Assembly: GCF_000724625.1 (NCBI RefSeq)
Contig: NZ_CP007139.1
Coordinates: forward strand, 2,356,001 to 2,420,000
Length of the DNA stretch: 64,000 nt
Direction of reading: 5' to 3'
DNA from: Fimbriimonas ginsengisoli Gsoil 348
Lineage (GTDB): Bacteria > Armatimonadota > Fimbriimonadia > Fimbriimonadales > Fimbriimonadaceae
How positions within the stretch are numbered: position 1 is the first letter of the stretch; each line of letters starts with the position of its first letter. The notes below the pieces were generated by a model. The model did not search any database, had not been told where the DNA came from, and saw only the letters and a list, made by a program, of their open reading frames with translations. Shown here one piece after another: positions 1 through 8,834 of the stretch. The position numbers and the translations under genes are program-made.

Positions 1-216
1 TTCTACGATGTGATCACGAACGGCTACGGCGCGATGTACAGCTATGCATCGCGTATCGAGCCGCAGGACCGCTGGGCCGTCGTCGCGTACATCCGCGCGC
101 TGCAGCTTAGCCAAAACGCTACTCCGGCCGACGCCGACCCGGTCGAGCTCGAGAAGAGCACCCATCCCGCTCCCGCCGAAGCCGCTTCGGGCGAAGGAGC
201 GAAGTCCGAGGGCTAA
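1..216 (+). CDS. Cytochrome c subunit (ActE-like) of alternative complex III, 3' end
   Basis: Only the last 71 codons are in the window; the gene is open at the left edge. The segment with [15 protein letters not shown] and [16 protein letters not shown] is the C-terminal part of a mono-haem cytochrome c: the Met of GAMYSYA fits the axial ligand region and [12 protein letters not shown] the last helix. The CxxCH haem site lies upstream of the window. A low-complexity Ala/Glu/Ser tail follows. It lies 21 bases before the ActF gene, which identifies it as the ActE-type subunit passing electrons from the quinol-oxidising complex to the oxidase. Confidence 0.8.
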   Translation, partial: FYDVITNGYGAMYSYASRIEPQDRWAVVAYIRALQLSQNATPADADPVELEKSTHPAPAEAASGEGAKSEG

Positions 217-237
217 TCCGCTCGCGGAACGAACAAC

Positions 238-1482
238 ATGGCTATCACGACTCACGAAACCACGACCGGAACGGCGCCTCAACTGCGGATAAGCAGCCTG
301 GGCCGGCCGATGCTGATTCTGGGGATTGTCCTCATCGCGATCACGGGAATAAAGCTTTTCGGGGCGGACAACCACGAAATGTACGCCTCGTACATGTTCG
401 GGGTCATGTTCTGGATGAGCCTGACGCTTGGGCTGTTCGGAATGTCGATCCTGCACCACTGCGTGCGAGGTCGCTGGTCGGTCCCATTCGTAAGGCTGAT
501 GGAGGCGGGCGGCGGTCCGGCGGCGCTTCTCACCATGGCCGTCCTGTTCCTGCCGTTCGTTTTGAATCCCGGCGTGCTGTACGATTGGGCCGACCCAGTG
601 AAGCGAGCGGCGGATCACGTGATGAACCACCGAAGCGCCTACATGAATCCGATGGGCTTTACCATTCGGTACGTGGCGTTCTTCGCAATCTGGATCGCCT
701 ACTCCTGGTTCATGCGAAGATCGGTTCTTCGCCAAGAGGCGGGTGGCGGATTCAAGCTCGAGATCAGTCGCACCGCTTGGGGGGCCGCGGGAATCGTGAT
801 GTTCTTCCTCACGGTCACCTTTGCGCTTACCGACTGGCTTATGTCGATGGATAACCACTGGTTCTCCACCATGTACGGGACCTGGTTCATCATCATGTCG
901 TGCGGCGCCGGCTTGGCGTTCTGCTTGATGATCTTCAACGCGAACTCGGATAAAGAGCCGTATCGAAGTGTGATTTCCCCGACCCTGACCCGCGACCAGG
1001 GCAACATGCAGTTCACCCTGACGATGCTTTGGGGCTACACCTCGCTTTCGCAGTTCCTCATCATCTGGAACGGCAACATCCCCGAGACCACGAGCTACTA
1101 CAAGAACCGAAGCTCCGACATGTTCCCGCCCGGAATGGCGAGCAACCACTGGGGAATCCTCGGCATGGCGCTCATGATCGGCCGGTTCTTCATCCCGTTC
1201 TTCGCGCTGCTGTCGCCGCGCATCAAGAAGTATCCAGAGAACCTTCGACTGGTCGGAGGCTGGATCCTTGTAATGCACTTTATCGAAATCTATCTCTTGG
1301 TGCAGCCGTCGATTCCTGGCCGCGCGATCCAAGGCCCGTTTGCCGCGCATTTCGTGTGGGACCTGCTGGCTTGGGCCGGAGTGGGCGCGATCTGGATCGC
1401 CGTATTTGCCCTGCAGACCGCGAAAGCGCCGCTGGTACCGACTTACGACCACCGATTGGAGGCGATGAAGCATGCACACTAA
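238..1482 (+). CDS. actF: Alternative complex III quinone-binding membrane subunit ActF (NrfD-like)
   Basis: A 414-residue polytopic membrane protein with about ten hydrophobic helices. Motifs such as NHRSAYMNPMGF, TDWLMSMDNHWFSTMYGTWF and GNIPETTSYY are typical of the ActF/NrfD-like quinol:cytochrome c oxidoreductase subunit. In this family ActF and ActC form the membrane part where quinol is oxidised. The ATG at 238 follows 21 bases after the cytochrome gene and the 3' end overlaps the next gene by 11 bases, so the genes are co-transcribed. ActA to ActD should lie left of the window. Confidence 0.9.
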   Translation: MAITTHETTTGTAPQLRISSLGRPMLILGIVLIAITGIKLFGADNHEMYASYMFGVMFWMSLTLGLFGMSILHHCVRGRWSVPFVRLMEAGGGPAALLTMAVLFLPFVLNPGVLYDWADPVKRAADHVMNHRSAYMNPMGFTIRYVAFFAIWIAYSWFMRRSVLRQEAGGGFKLEISRTAWGAAGIVMFFLTVTFALTDWLMSMDNHWFSTMYGTWFIIMSCGAGLAFCLMIFNANSDKEPYRSVISPTLTRDQGNMQFTLTMLWGYTSLSQFLIIWNGNIPETTSYYKNRSSDMFPPGMASNHWGILGMALMIGRFFIPFFALLSPRIKKYPENLRLVGGWILVMHFIEIYLLVQPSIPGRAIQGPFAAHFVWDLLAWAGVGAIWIAVFALQTAKAPLVPTYDHRLEAMKHAH

Positions 1483-2095
1483 CGAGCCGCGAGAAGATCC
1501 GCTGGTCGAACTCGGTTACGAGATCCGCGACGTCGATTATCCGAAGACCCGGAAGGCAATCATTTACTTCTTGAGCTTCGGAGCGTTTTGCGCCGTCGTC
1601 GGATGGTTTATCTATGCCAACCGCTTTTGGATTTTCCGAGTCACCGACACGCGAGTTGGACCGCACGAAGCGCTTGCTCGCCGAATCCCGCAGGACCCGA
1701 ATCCGCTCCTTCAGGACAACGTGGGGTCGAAGGTCGACATCTCCGATTTCCGGAAGGAAGAGAGCGCCAAGCTCAATACCACCGGCTACATGGACAAGGC
1801 GCTGACTCGCGTTCATATCCCGATCGACCGCGCGATCGACCTGATCGCTCAGCGGGGAATCGTTCCCACTAACCGAACCGTCCCGGCCGTTTCGAAGGGG
1901 AACACGACCAACCAGAACCAGATGCCGACCGGGGTGCAGACGCAAACTCCGACCGAAAAACCTGGACAACCAGGTGTGCCCGGAATCGTTCAGCCGCCTG
2001 CGCCCCTTGGTGGCGGCACCAGTAGCGAAGGCATTGTGCATCTTAGCAGCCCCAACGGATCGCCCAAAACTGCGCCCAAAAGGGCCGGCCAATAG
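1472..2095 (+). CDS. Single-span accessory protein of the alternative complex III locus
   Basis: A 207-residue protein overlapping the end of actF by 11 bases. It has a charged N-terminus, one membrane helix at about residues 29-49, a soluble region with NPLLQDNVGSKVDI and TRVHIPIDRAIDLIAQRG, and a Pro/Thr/Gln/Gly-rich tail from about residue 145. I recall similar proteins directly after actF in Acidobacteria-type ACIII clusters, but know no assigned function. The LLQDNV and IPIDRAIDLIA segments look like the conserved core. A structural or assembly role in the ACIII-oxidase complex is inferred from position only. Confidence 0.65.
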   Translation: MHTNEPREDPLVELGYEIRDVDYPKTRKAIIYFLSFGAFCAVVGWFIYANRFWIFRVTDTRVGPHEALARRIPQDPNPLLQDNVGSKVDISDFRKEESAKLNTTGYMDKALTRVHIPIDRAIDLIAQRGIVPTNRTVPAVSKGNTTNQNQMPTGVQTQTPTEKPGQPGVPGIVQPPAPLGGGTSSEGIVHLSSPNGSPKTAPKRAGQ

Positions 2096-2118
2096 CTGAG
2101 AACTAGGTGAAACGACAA

Positions 2119-3027
2119 ATGAAACCGAACGCAATGAACCCGAAGACGACGAAGGCAGCTCTGCTCGCCCTCTGTCTGGGGCTTGCCGCGTTCGCGCCGG
2201 CCCAAGACGGAGACCGGAAGAACGAGTCTCCGCTTGCCCGAACGATGGGCATCACCCAGCGGCTCGGCCAACCGGTGCCCAAGGACGTCGAGTTCAAGGA
2301 CGAGGACGGCAAGACGATCCGCTTCGGCGATCTGATGGGCAAGCGCCCGATGATCATCCTCCCGATCTTTTTCCAGTGCCGAACCGGTTGTCCGCTGATC
2401 ACGGACGCCACCATGAAAACGTTGGCGAAGGCCAACAAAGTCGACAACGAGCTCGTACCGGGGCGCGACGTCGAGATGGTGCTCCTCAGCATCGACCCCC
2501 TCGAAACGCCGGAGCTCGCCCGCGCCAAGAAGCAGCTCGTTCTTAACGCTATGGAGCCGCCAAACGCGCCCGAAGGATGGCGCGAGAACGCATCCAAGGG
2601 ATGGCACCTCCTGACGGGCGACCTAGAGTCGATCCATAAGGTCACCGACGCCATCGGATTCAAATACAAGTTCGATCCGGTCAAGCACCTGATCAACCAC
2701 CCGACGTGCACCGTGATGCTGACGCCCAGCGGGCGGGTCAGCAGCTACACGATCGGCAACGATTTTCCGACTCGCGTGATTCAGCAGAATTTCGCGGTCG
2801 CAAAGAAAGAAGAGATTGGCGATAAAGCCGATCAATCGATGATGTTCGGCTGCATCATGCTCGACCCCGTGACCGGTAAGTACCGGATCGTGGTCGAGAA
2901 TGTCATGCGAGTTGCCGGTGTCCTCACGATCGTCGTGGTAGGGCTCTGGATTTTTCTAATGAGTCGAAACAGCAAGCGCGAGGAGCGGCTGCGGGGCCTC
3001 GATCCCCGTGCGCTGAAGCGTGGCTAA
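2119..3027 (+). CDS. SCO1/SenC-family copper chaperone for cytochrome c oxidase
   Basis: A thioredoxin-fold protein with the SCO copper site CRTGC (Cys about 87 and 91) and a downstream His in LINHPTCTVMLTPSG. An N-terminal signal sequence (LLALCLGLAAFAPAQ) and a C-terminal helix (VAGVLTIVVVGLWIFLM) place it outside the membrane but anchored. SCO proteins deliver copper to, or reduce the cysteines of, the CuA site of oxidase subunit II, which is the next gene (8-base overlap). The ATG at 2119 is preferred over a GTG at 2107 because AGGTGA at 2105-2110 lies 8 bases before it and overlaps the GTG. Confidence 0.88.
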   Translation: MKPNAMNPKTTKAALLALCLGLAAFAPAQDGDRKNESPLARTMGITQRLGQPVPKDVEFKDEDGKTIRFGDLMGKRPMIILPIFFQCRTGCPLITDATMKTLAKANKVDNELVPGRDVEMVLLSIDPLETPELARAKKQLVLNAMEPPNAPEGWRENASKGWHLLTGDLESIHKVTDAIGFKYKFDPVKHLINHPTCTVMLTPSGRVSSYTIGNDFPTRVIQQNFAVAKKEEIGDKADQSMMFGCIMLDPVTGKYRIVVENVMRVAGVLTIVVVGLWIFLMSRNSKREERLRGLDPRALKRG

Positions 3028-4165
3028 CACAGATATGTTCAACTTTCCCCTGGCGCCTCCATCCGCATCGAACTTCGCTGGCGAGCATGACCTCGTGTTC
3101 TATGCGCTTTGTTTGCTGTCGCTCTTCTTCCTCGTCATCGTGACGGTCGGCATTATCGCGTTCTCCATCCGGTACCGGGCAGGGAACAAGGTGGACCGCT
3201 CCCGCCCCATGTACGAGAACCTGAAGATCGAGCTCACGCTAACCTTCGTCCCGCTGATCCTCGGCATCGGGATGTTTTGGCTCGGCGCCCGCGTATTCGT
3301 CGAAATGCGCACGCCCCCCAAAGACGCGCAAGAAATTTTCGTCGTGGGCAAACAATGGATGTGGCACATCCAGCACGGTAACGGAGTTAGGGAGAACAAC
3401 ACGCTCCACGTTCCGGTCGGCAAGCCGGTCAAGCTGACCATGATCTCTCAGGACGTCATCCATGGCTTGTACATCCCAGCGTTCCGGGTGCAGATGCACG
3501 TGGTGCCTGGACGCTACACCAGCCTCTGGTTCACCGCCACCAAGGCGGGCGAATACCACCTCTTCTGCTCCATGTACTGCGGAACGCAGCACTCGGAAAT
3601 GGGAGGCAAGGTCGTCGCTATGGAGGCGGGTGAGTACGCGAAGTGGCTGGCCAACGGAGGAATGTCCGTCGCCCCGATGTCGATGGAGCAAGCCGGACAG
3701 AAAATCTACAACAAGGTCGGCTGCAACAATTGCCATGGTGAAACCAGCACCCCGCGCGCTCCGACCCTGATGGGGATCTACAACACGAAGCGAACGTTCA
3801 CCGACGGTTCGTCGCTGGTGGCGAACGAGGAGTATCTGCGCGAGTCGATCCTCCGCCCGTACAACCACCTGACCCAAGGGTACGACGAGACGATGCCCGC
3901 CTACGACGGCCAGTTGACCGAAGGAGACGTCCTTAACCTGATCGCCTACATCAAGGCGATGGGGACGACCGCCGGCTCGACCACCCCGACGAGCATCGTC
4001 AATCGGAGAACCGCGCCGACCAACGCCACTGGCCAAGATGTGCCCGACACGCTTTCGGTCGGTGCGATGCAGTACAACCAAGAAGACCCCAACGCTACGC
4101 CGACCGTGCGTAACAACACCCCCGCGGTGGGTGCGATCGCCGCTGAGAAAGGAAAGAATCCATGA
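3020..4165 (+). CDS. coxB: Cytochrome c oxidase subunit II fused to cytochrome c (caa3 type)
   Basis: 381 residues. Two N-terminal membrane helices (about 24-50 and 68-88) are followed by the CuA cupredoxin domain with the full ligand set in [12 protein letters not shown] (about residues 182-194). A fused cytochrome c domain follows with CNNCH near residue 235 and a Met ligand in ETMPAYDGQ near 291. The fusion defines caa3-type oxidases. The start is a GTG overlapping the SCO gene; an ATG five codons in is possible. The 3' end overlaps subunit I by four bases (ATGA). Confidence 0.95.
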   Translation: MANTDMFNFPLAPPSASNFAGEHDLVFYALCLLSLFFLVIVTVGIIAFSIRYRAGNKVDRSRPMYENLKIELTLTFVPLILGIGMFWLGARVFVEMRTPPKDAQEIFVVGKQWMWHIQHGNGVRENNTLHVPVGKPVKLTMISQDVIHGLYIPAFRVQMHVVPGRYTSLWFTATKAGEYHLFCSMYCGTQHSEMGGKVVAMEAGEYAKWLANGGMSVAPMSMEQAGQKIYNKVGCNNCHGETSTPRAPTLMGIYNTKRTFTDGSSLVANEEYLRESILRPYNHLTQGYDETMPAYDGQLTEGDVLNLIAYIKAMGTTAGSTTPTSIVNRRTAPTNATGQDVPDTLSVGAMQYNQEDPNATPTVRNNTPAVGAIAAEKGKNP

Positions 4166-5910
4166 GCGCCACTGTCATCCGTCCTGACGACCACTTTGAG
4201 GAGGTGCACGAACCGGTCAATTACGCCAACAACGGGCACACCATCAAATCGTGGTTGTTGACCCACGACCATAAGCGGATCGCGATCCTCTATCTCGTAT
4301 CCACGGCGTTCTTCTTCTTGCTGGGCGGCATCGCGGCGGGCCTGATCCGCTACGAGCTGACGAGCCCTGCCGGCGTCATCCTGGAGTCCGAGACCTACAA
4401 CAAGGTCTTCTCCTCGCACGGCATTCTGATGATCTTCACGTTCCTGGTGCCGGCGATTCCGGCGATCTTCGGGAACTTCGTCTTGCCATTGATGATAGGC
4501 GCGCGTGACGTCGCCTTTCCCAAGCTCAACCTTCTGAGCTGGTACCTCTACATGGCGGGCGGCGGCTGCATCCTCTGGGGAATCCTAGGCGGCGGCGTCG
4601 ACACTGGTTGGACCTTCTATACGCCGCTTTCGAGTACCTACTCGAATGGCCAAGTGACGATTACCATCATCGGAATCTTCATCGGAGGCTTCTCGTCGAT
4701 CACCACCGGCGTCAACTTCATCACCACCATCCACAAGATGCGGGCGCCCGGTATGACCTGGTTCCGGTTGCCGCTCTTTGTTTGGTCGATGTACGCCACG
4801 AGCATCATTTTCGTGCTCGGCACGCCGGTCATCGCGATCACGCTTCTCCTCGTCGTATTCGAGCGCGCTTTCCACCTGCCGATCTTCGCTCCGGAGCTTG
4901 GCGGCGACCCGGTTCTATTCCAGCACCTGTTCTGGTTTTATAGCCACCCGGCCGTCTACATTATGATTCTGCCGGGCTTCGGAGTCATCTCGGAGCTCAT
5001 CGCGAACTTTAGCCGTAAGCGGGTCTTCGGTTACCACTTCGTCGCGTTCTCCTCGCTCGCCATCGCCGGCTTGGGATTCCTCGTGTGGGGCCACCACATG
5101 TTCATCTCCAGCCAGTCGATGTATGAAGGGATCGTCTTCTCGCTCATCAGCTTCTTGGTCGCGGTTCCGTCCGCCATCAAGATCTTCAACTGGACTCTAA
5201 CGCTCTACAAAGGCAGCGTCCGCCTGCAAGCGCCGATGCTGTACGCACTCGGCTTTATGGGACTGTTCACAGTGGGCGGTCTCACCGGTCTCTTCCTCGC
5301 CTCGATGGGGACCGACGTTCACCTGACGAACACCTACTTCATCGTCGCCCACTTCCACTACGTGATGGTCGGCGGGCAGATGATGGCCTACCTTGGCGCC
5401 CTCCACTACTGGTGGCCCAAGATGACCGGGCGAATGTACAACGACGGCATGGCGAAGTTCGCCGCGCTTATCGTGTTCATCGGATTCAACCTCACGTTCT
5501 TCCCGCAGTTCATCGTGGGTTGGCTCGGTATGCCGCGCCGGTACCACTACTACTATTTCGCGCCGGAGTATCAGGCGTATCACATCATGTCGTCGCTGGG
5601 CGCGTCGATCTTGGCGCTCGGCTTCATTCTGCCGGCGTTCTATCTCACCGCCTCCCTGATCAACGGCAAGAAGGCGAGTGCGAACCCGTGGGGCGCCCAC
5701 GGTCTCGAGTGGGAGACGGCGTCGCCGCCTCCGACGAGCAACTTCATCGAGACGCCGATCGTCACCGACGAGGTTTACGACTTCGACCCGGCAAGCGAGT
5801 TCGAGCAGGAAGCTGGTAGCCACCGCATCCTGCACGGCGACGAGCCCGGTCTTCAGACGAAGGACGGCGACCGACTGCCGCAGGATCGATCGTCAAAGGG
5901 AGATGAGTAA
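4162..5910 (+). CDS. coxA: Cytochrome c oxidase subunit I, A2-type haem-copper oxidase
   Basis: 582 residues with about 12 membrane helices; the catalytic subunit reducing O2 to water and pumping protons. [17 protein letters not shown] (about residues 256-272) carries the CuB His and cross-linked Tyr. YSHPAV in place of HPEVY is the signature of A2-type oxidases, which lack the A1 glutamate. WGHHMF (CuB histidines) and [16 protein letters not shown] (haem histidines) are present. The C-terminal about 60 residues are soluble and acidic. Four-base overlap with subunit II. Confidence 0.96.
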   Translation: MSATVIRPDDHFEEVHEPVNYANNGHTIKSWLLTHDHKRIAILYLVSTAFFFLLGGIAAGLIRYELTSPAGVILESETYNKVFSSHGILMIFTFLVPAIPAIFGNFVLPLMIGARDVAFPKLNLLSWYLYMAGGGCILWGILGGGVDTGWTFYTPLSSTYSNGQVTITIIGIFIGGFSSITTGVNFITTIHKMRAPGMTWFRLPLFVWSMYATSIIFVLGTPVIAITLLLVVFERAFHLPIFAPELGGDPVLFQHLFWFYSHPAVYIMILPGFGVISELIANFSRKRVFGYHFVAFSSLAIAGLGFLVWGHHMFISSQSMYEGIVFSLISFLVAVPSAIKIFNWTLTLYKGSVRLQAPMLYALGFMGLFTVGGLTGLFLASMGTDVHLTNTYFIVAHFHYVMVGGQMMAYLGALHYWWPKMTGRMYNDGMAKFAALIVFIGFNLTFFPQFIVGWLGMPRRYHYYYFAPEYQAYHIMSSLGASILALGFILPAFYLTASLINGKKASANPWGAHGLEWETASPPPTSNFIETPIVTDEVYDFDPASEFEQEAGSHRILHGDEPGLQTKDGDRLPQDRSSKGDE

Positions 5911-5914
5911 CTAG

Positions 5915-6625
5915 ATGGCCGCGATTCCCGATCACACCCTGGTTCACGACCACGGCCATGATCCCGCGCTGGGGCACCAGTTCGAGAACATGGAGCAGCA
6001 GACCGAGAGCTACTTGGTCGGCATGTGGACGTTCCTCGCCCAGGAGGTCATGTTCTTCGGCGCGCTGTTCGTGACTTTCACGCTCTATCGGTGGAACTAT
6101 CAGGTTGACTTCTGGAAGGCCCACGAGCACCTGAACGTAGTCATGGGCGGCGTTAACACCTTCGTGCTGCTGGTGAGCTCGTTCTTCATGGTATTAGCGG
6201 TGCAAGGTGCGCAGCTCAAGAAGAGAGGTCAAGTGCTTACGTGCCTAACCCTCGTTCAAGCGTGCGCGTTCACGTTCCTTACGATCAAGTACTTCGAATA
6301 CTCGTCTAAGTTTGCGGACCACCTCTACCCCGGGGTCGGGTTCACCACGAATCCTGAGCATGTGCACGGCGCCAACCTAAACCACGCCCAGATCTTCTAC
6401 GGACTCTACTTCGGCATGACGGGCCTCCATGCGGTGCACATCATCGTGGGAATTATCGTGATTGCCGTCGTGATGTACCTGTGGTACAAGCGAGCCGCAT
6501 CGGTGACTCAAGACTTCGTCTACACCGAGATGGTCGGTCTTTACTGGCACTTCGTCGACCTTGTCTGGATCTTCCTATTCCCGTTGTTCTACCTCCAGGC
6601 GCCGCCCATTCCCGGCCTCAAGTAA
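5915..6625 (+). CDS. coxC: Cytochrome c oxidase subunit III
   Basis: 236 residues, start ATG preceded by AAAGGGAG inside the end of coxA. After a His-rich N-terminus come [24 protein letters not shown] and [18 protein letters not shown], all standard subunit III signatures including the conserved Glu of helix III and the terminal WHFVD helix. It supports proton uptake and stability of subunit I. Four bases separate it from coxA and two from the next gene, so it belongs to the same transcript. Confidence 0.95.
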   Translation: MAAIPDHTLVHDHGHDPALGHQFENMEQQTESYLVGMWTFLAQEVMFFGALFVTFTLYRWNYQVDFWKAHEHLNVVMGGVNTFVLLVSSFFMVLAVQGAQLKKRGQVLTCLTLVQACAFTFLTIKYFEYSSKFADHLYPGVGFTTNPEHVHGANLNHAQIFYGLYFGMTGLHAVHIIVGIIVIAVVMYLWYKRAASVTQDFVYTEMVGLYWHFVDLVWIFLFPLFYLQAPPIPGLK

Positions 6626-6627
6626 CC

Positions 6628-7050
6628 ATGGCGAAATCACCCCTTCAACACGCTCATCACGTCGTTCCGACGTCGACTTACGTCATGACCTTCCTGGCGT
6701 TGGCGGCGCTGATGCTTCTAACGATCTTCGCCTCGTACTGGACGCTGCCTGGGGGCGTGCTGTCGAACAACATCCTGGCCATGGTCATCGCCTCGGCGAA
6801 GGCGTTCCTCGTCATCTGGATATTCATGGGGATCAAATGGGCGACTAAGCTGGCTCGGCTCTGGGCGGTTGCCGGCTTCATCGTCTTCCCGCTGATGTTC
6901 ATCATGTTCCAGGACTTCTTCGCCCGTCACAACGAGATCGTTCCGAGCTGGGGCGGCCAGCGAGAGTCGGCCCTCCCACGCGTCATGGACCCGGTTGGAA
7001 ACAGCGCTCCTGCCAAAGGCGCCAGCGCCGGCCTCCGCCCTCGAGGCTAA
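6628..7050 (+). CDS. Cytochrome c oxidase subunit IV-like small membrane protein
   Basis: 140 residues beginning MAKSPLQHAHHVVP. Three hydrophobic helices follow (YVMTFLALAALMLLTIFAS, MVIASAKAFLVIWIFMGIKW, LWAVAGFIVFPLMFIMF), the layout of bacterial subunit IV/CtaF proteins. The AKAFLVIWIFMGIKW segment resembles the family helix with a central Lys. The reading frame is open upstream, but the ATG at 6628, two bases after coxC ends, is the natural start. It is the last gene of the respiratory operon, 33 bases before a terminator. Confidence 0.85.
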   Translation: MAKSPLQHAHHVVPTSTYVMTFLALAALMLLTIFASYWTLPGGVLSNNILAMVIASAKAFLVIWIFMGIKWATKLARLWAVAGFIVFPLMFIMFQDFFARHNEIVPSWGGQRESALPRVMDPVGNSAPAKGASAGLRPRG

Positions 7051-7055
7051 CCCCC

Positions 7056-7082
7056 CGTGGCGCCGGCTTCCAGCCGGCAGCC
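7056..7082. repeat. Dispersed hairpin, TCC-loop family
   Basis: A hairpin with stem GCCGGCT / AGCCGGC and loop TCC, between the last oxidase gene and its terminator. The same design (variable perfect stem, TCC loop) recurs at 12934, 37841, 47915, 52852 and 57271. Confidence 0.6.
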
Positions 7083-7083
7083 C

Positions 7084-7118
7084 AAAGCTCTGGTCGCATA
7101 GTGACCAGAGCTTTTTTG
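7084..7118 (+). terminator. Rho-independent terminator of the ACIII-caa3 operon
   Basis: Perfect 12-bp stem AAAGCTCTGGTC / GACCAGAGCTTT with a 7-base loop at 7096-7102, ending in a run of T. It sits just after the last oxidase gene and is the clearest intrinsic terminator in the window. Confidence 0.88.
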
Positions 7119-7195
7119 TTAGGCCCGGCCTAACAAAGCGAAGGTCCACACAATTAGGAGAATGCCCAATACCTCCGAGCCCAGATACTGGACCA

Positions 7196-7490
7196 GCCCC
7201 GAAGGCGGCGACCTATCAAAGCTAAGGGTGCAGCGAAGCGGAACCCTGGTAACGAATCGGCCCAACCCCAAGCCCTGAAAGCGGCGACATCTGCACCTAT
7301 CTTATGGAAGTTGTTTGGGCTTACTGACTCCTCTTGCGGAGAGACGGTTGGATTGTGAACACGGCGGCTCCTGATATTGTTAGGGTGATATCGCCGCTTT
7401 CAGGGCTCAGAGCGTCTGTCGGCTCCTTTACCAGGGTTCCGCTTCGCTGCACCCTTAGCTTTGAGACATAGCCTCTTCGAGGCCGGCCGA
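7196..7490. repeat. Inverted pair of a dispersed about 100-bp repeat
   Basis: The gene-free stretch 7119-7500 holds two copies of one repeat in opposite directions. The left copy (about 7196-7295) carries CAAAGCTAAGGGTGCAGCG, GAACCCTGGTAACGA and AGCCCTGAAAGCGGCGA; the right copy (about 7388-7487) carries the complement of these blocks. The centre (7296-7387) is unique and codes for nothing convincing. A further copy lies at about 35970-36065. The right end finishes in a short GC-rich hairpin and a T run against the stop of plsC. Confidence 0.75.
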
Positions 7491-7500
7491 GGCGGTTTTT

Positions 7501-8142
7501 TTAGTCTTCGACCAGAGTCAGGAACTGCCCCTGAACCCAGGCAAGGAACTCCTCCGCCGAAGTTTCCTTTCCAAAGGTCCGGGGCTCGCCCCAGACCAGG
7601 GTTACCGTCCGGAAGGCCGGCCGCGGAATCGTCTTCCCGTACGGCATCATCCGTTGCGAACCGCTGATACCCACGCAGATCACCGGCGTTCCCGCCATGC
7701 GGGCGATCAGCGCAACACCCGGTTTCAGCTCTTGGAGCTCGCCGTCCTCGCTGATCTGACCCTCGGGAAAGATCCCGACCGCCTCCCCCGTCTTCAGAAG
7801 GTCGGCCGAAAACTTGAGCGCCTTGCGGTCGGGCTCTCCTCGTTTTACGGCGAACGCCCCAAAAAAGCGCATCAGCCGGCCGATCACCGGCAGATCGAAC
7901 AACTCGCTCTTCGCCATGAAATGAACCGGACGGCCGCACGCGTATTGCACGAGGATCGGGTCCATATCCGCGATGTGATTCGCCAAGATGAGCACTCCTC
8001 CCTCCTTCGGCACTCGGTACGCTCCGCGCACCTTTACGGGACCCAAGAGCACGAGTAGCGCTCCGGCGACCATTCGGCCAAGGGGAAGCCAAAACTTGCG
8101 GAATCCGGCGGGAAACGGACCGACGACCAGCTCATCGGCCAC
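7501..8142 (-). CDS. plsC: 1-acyl-sn-glycerol-3-phosphate acyltransferase (PlsC family)
   Basis: 213 residues. It contains the acyltransferase motifs HxxxxD (His56-Asp61 in ANHIADMDP) and FPEGQIS near residue 125, plus a hydrophobic N-terminal helix (MVAGALLVLLG) for membrane association. These enzymes add the second acyl chain to lysophosphatidic acid in phospholipid synthesis. The start overlaps the end of purN by 11 bases, so the two form a minus-strand operon. The exact substrate could also be another lysophospholipid. Confidence 0.88.
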   Translation of the reverse strand: MADELVVGPFPAGFRKFWLPLGRMVAGALLVLLGPVKVRGAYRVPKEGGVLILANHIADMDPILVQYACGRPVHFMAKSELFDLPVIGRLMRFFGAFAVKRGEPDRKALKFSADLLKTGEAVGIFPEGQISEDGELQELKPGVALIARMAGTPVICVGISGSQRMMPYGKTIPRPAFRTVTLVWGEPRTFGKETSAEEFLAWVQGQFLTLVED

Positions 8143-8704
8143 GTAACACCATGGCTACCGCCTCGGGAAACGCCTGGTGCTCCAACTTGAGCACGCGGGC
8201 GGCAAGGGTTTCCGGCGTATCTCCCGGCTCGACCGGGCATCGCTTCTGAAGCACGACCGGCCCCTCATCGTACTCGCTCGTCACCAAATGCACCGTGCAT
8301 CCGCTCTCCAACTCCCCCGCCTCGAGAACCGCCTTGTGGACTCGCAGGCCATACATCCCTTTGCCGCCGAACTTGGGAAGGAGGCTGGGGTGGATGTTGA
8401 GGACCCCTTTTGGGAAAGAGTGGAGAACAGCATCCGGAATTAGGCGGAGAAACCCCGCGAGGCAGAGTACGTCGCAGCCGGCGAATGCGCCCAGCAACTC
8501 CTCCGTGTAGTGCTCTCCCGGCGCGACGACCGCCGTCGGTAAGCCCATCTCTCGGGCCACCCCCAGCGCCGGCGCCTCCGCACTTGCCGCGACGACCCGC
8601 TTAACGTCCGCGTCGAGCCGGCCCTCGGCGCAGGCTCGGGCCAGCGCCGCCATATTGCTCCCCCGTCCCCGAGGCCCCACCAAAATTCCGATTCCCGCCT
8701 TCAC
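8132..8704 (-). CDS. purN: Phosphoribosylglycinamide formyltransferase PurN
   Basis: 190 residues of the formyltransferase fold. GILVGPRGRGSNMAAL is the phosphate-binding loop; GVLNIHPSLLPKFGGKGMYG carries the catalytic Asn and His; the Asp of TSEYDEGPVV completes the active site. It transfers a formyl group from 10-formyltetrahydrofolate to GAR in purine synthesis. The start is GTG at 8704 with TATAAC ending 8 bases upstream and no ribosome-binding site, so the message may have almost no leader. Confidence 0.92.
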   Translation of the reverse strand: MKAGIGILVGPRGRGSNMAALARACAEGRLDADVKRVVAASAEAPALGVAREMGLPTAVVAPGEHYTEELLGAFAGCDVLCLAGFLRLIPDAVLHSFPKGVLNIHPSLLPKFGGKGMYGLRVHKAVLEAGELESGCTVHLVTSEYDEGPVVLQKRCPVEPGDTPETLAARVLKLEHQAFPEAVAMVLRGR

Positions 8705-8822
8705 TCTGGTTAGTTATAGCGGTTCGGCGAGGGTGTACGGGGGACCAATTTAGTGAGACCTTGAATAGTGCGTCAAGCTTTTGCGAAGGGAAAGGCGGGT
8801 GGGGTGGTGCGGGCAACCCACG

Positions 8823-8828
8823 TACAAT
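8823..8828 (+). promoter_or_regulatory. -10 element TACAAT, six bases before the SARP start
   Basis: TACAAT at 8823-8828 is followed by exactly six bases and the ATG at 8835. No Shine-Dalgarno is present, so transcription would begin at or next to the A of ATG. The same spacing occurs before the genes at 33418, 36737, 46178 and 49081(-). Confidence 0.5.
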
Positions 8829-8834
8829 CAATGA

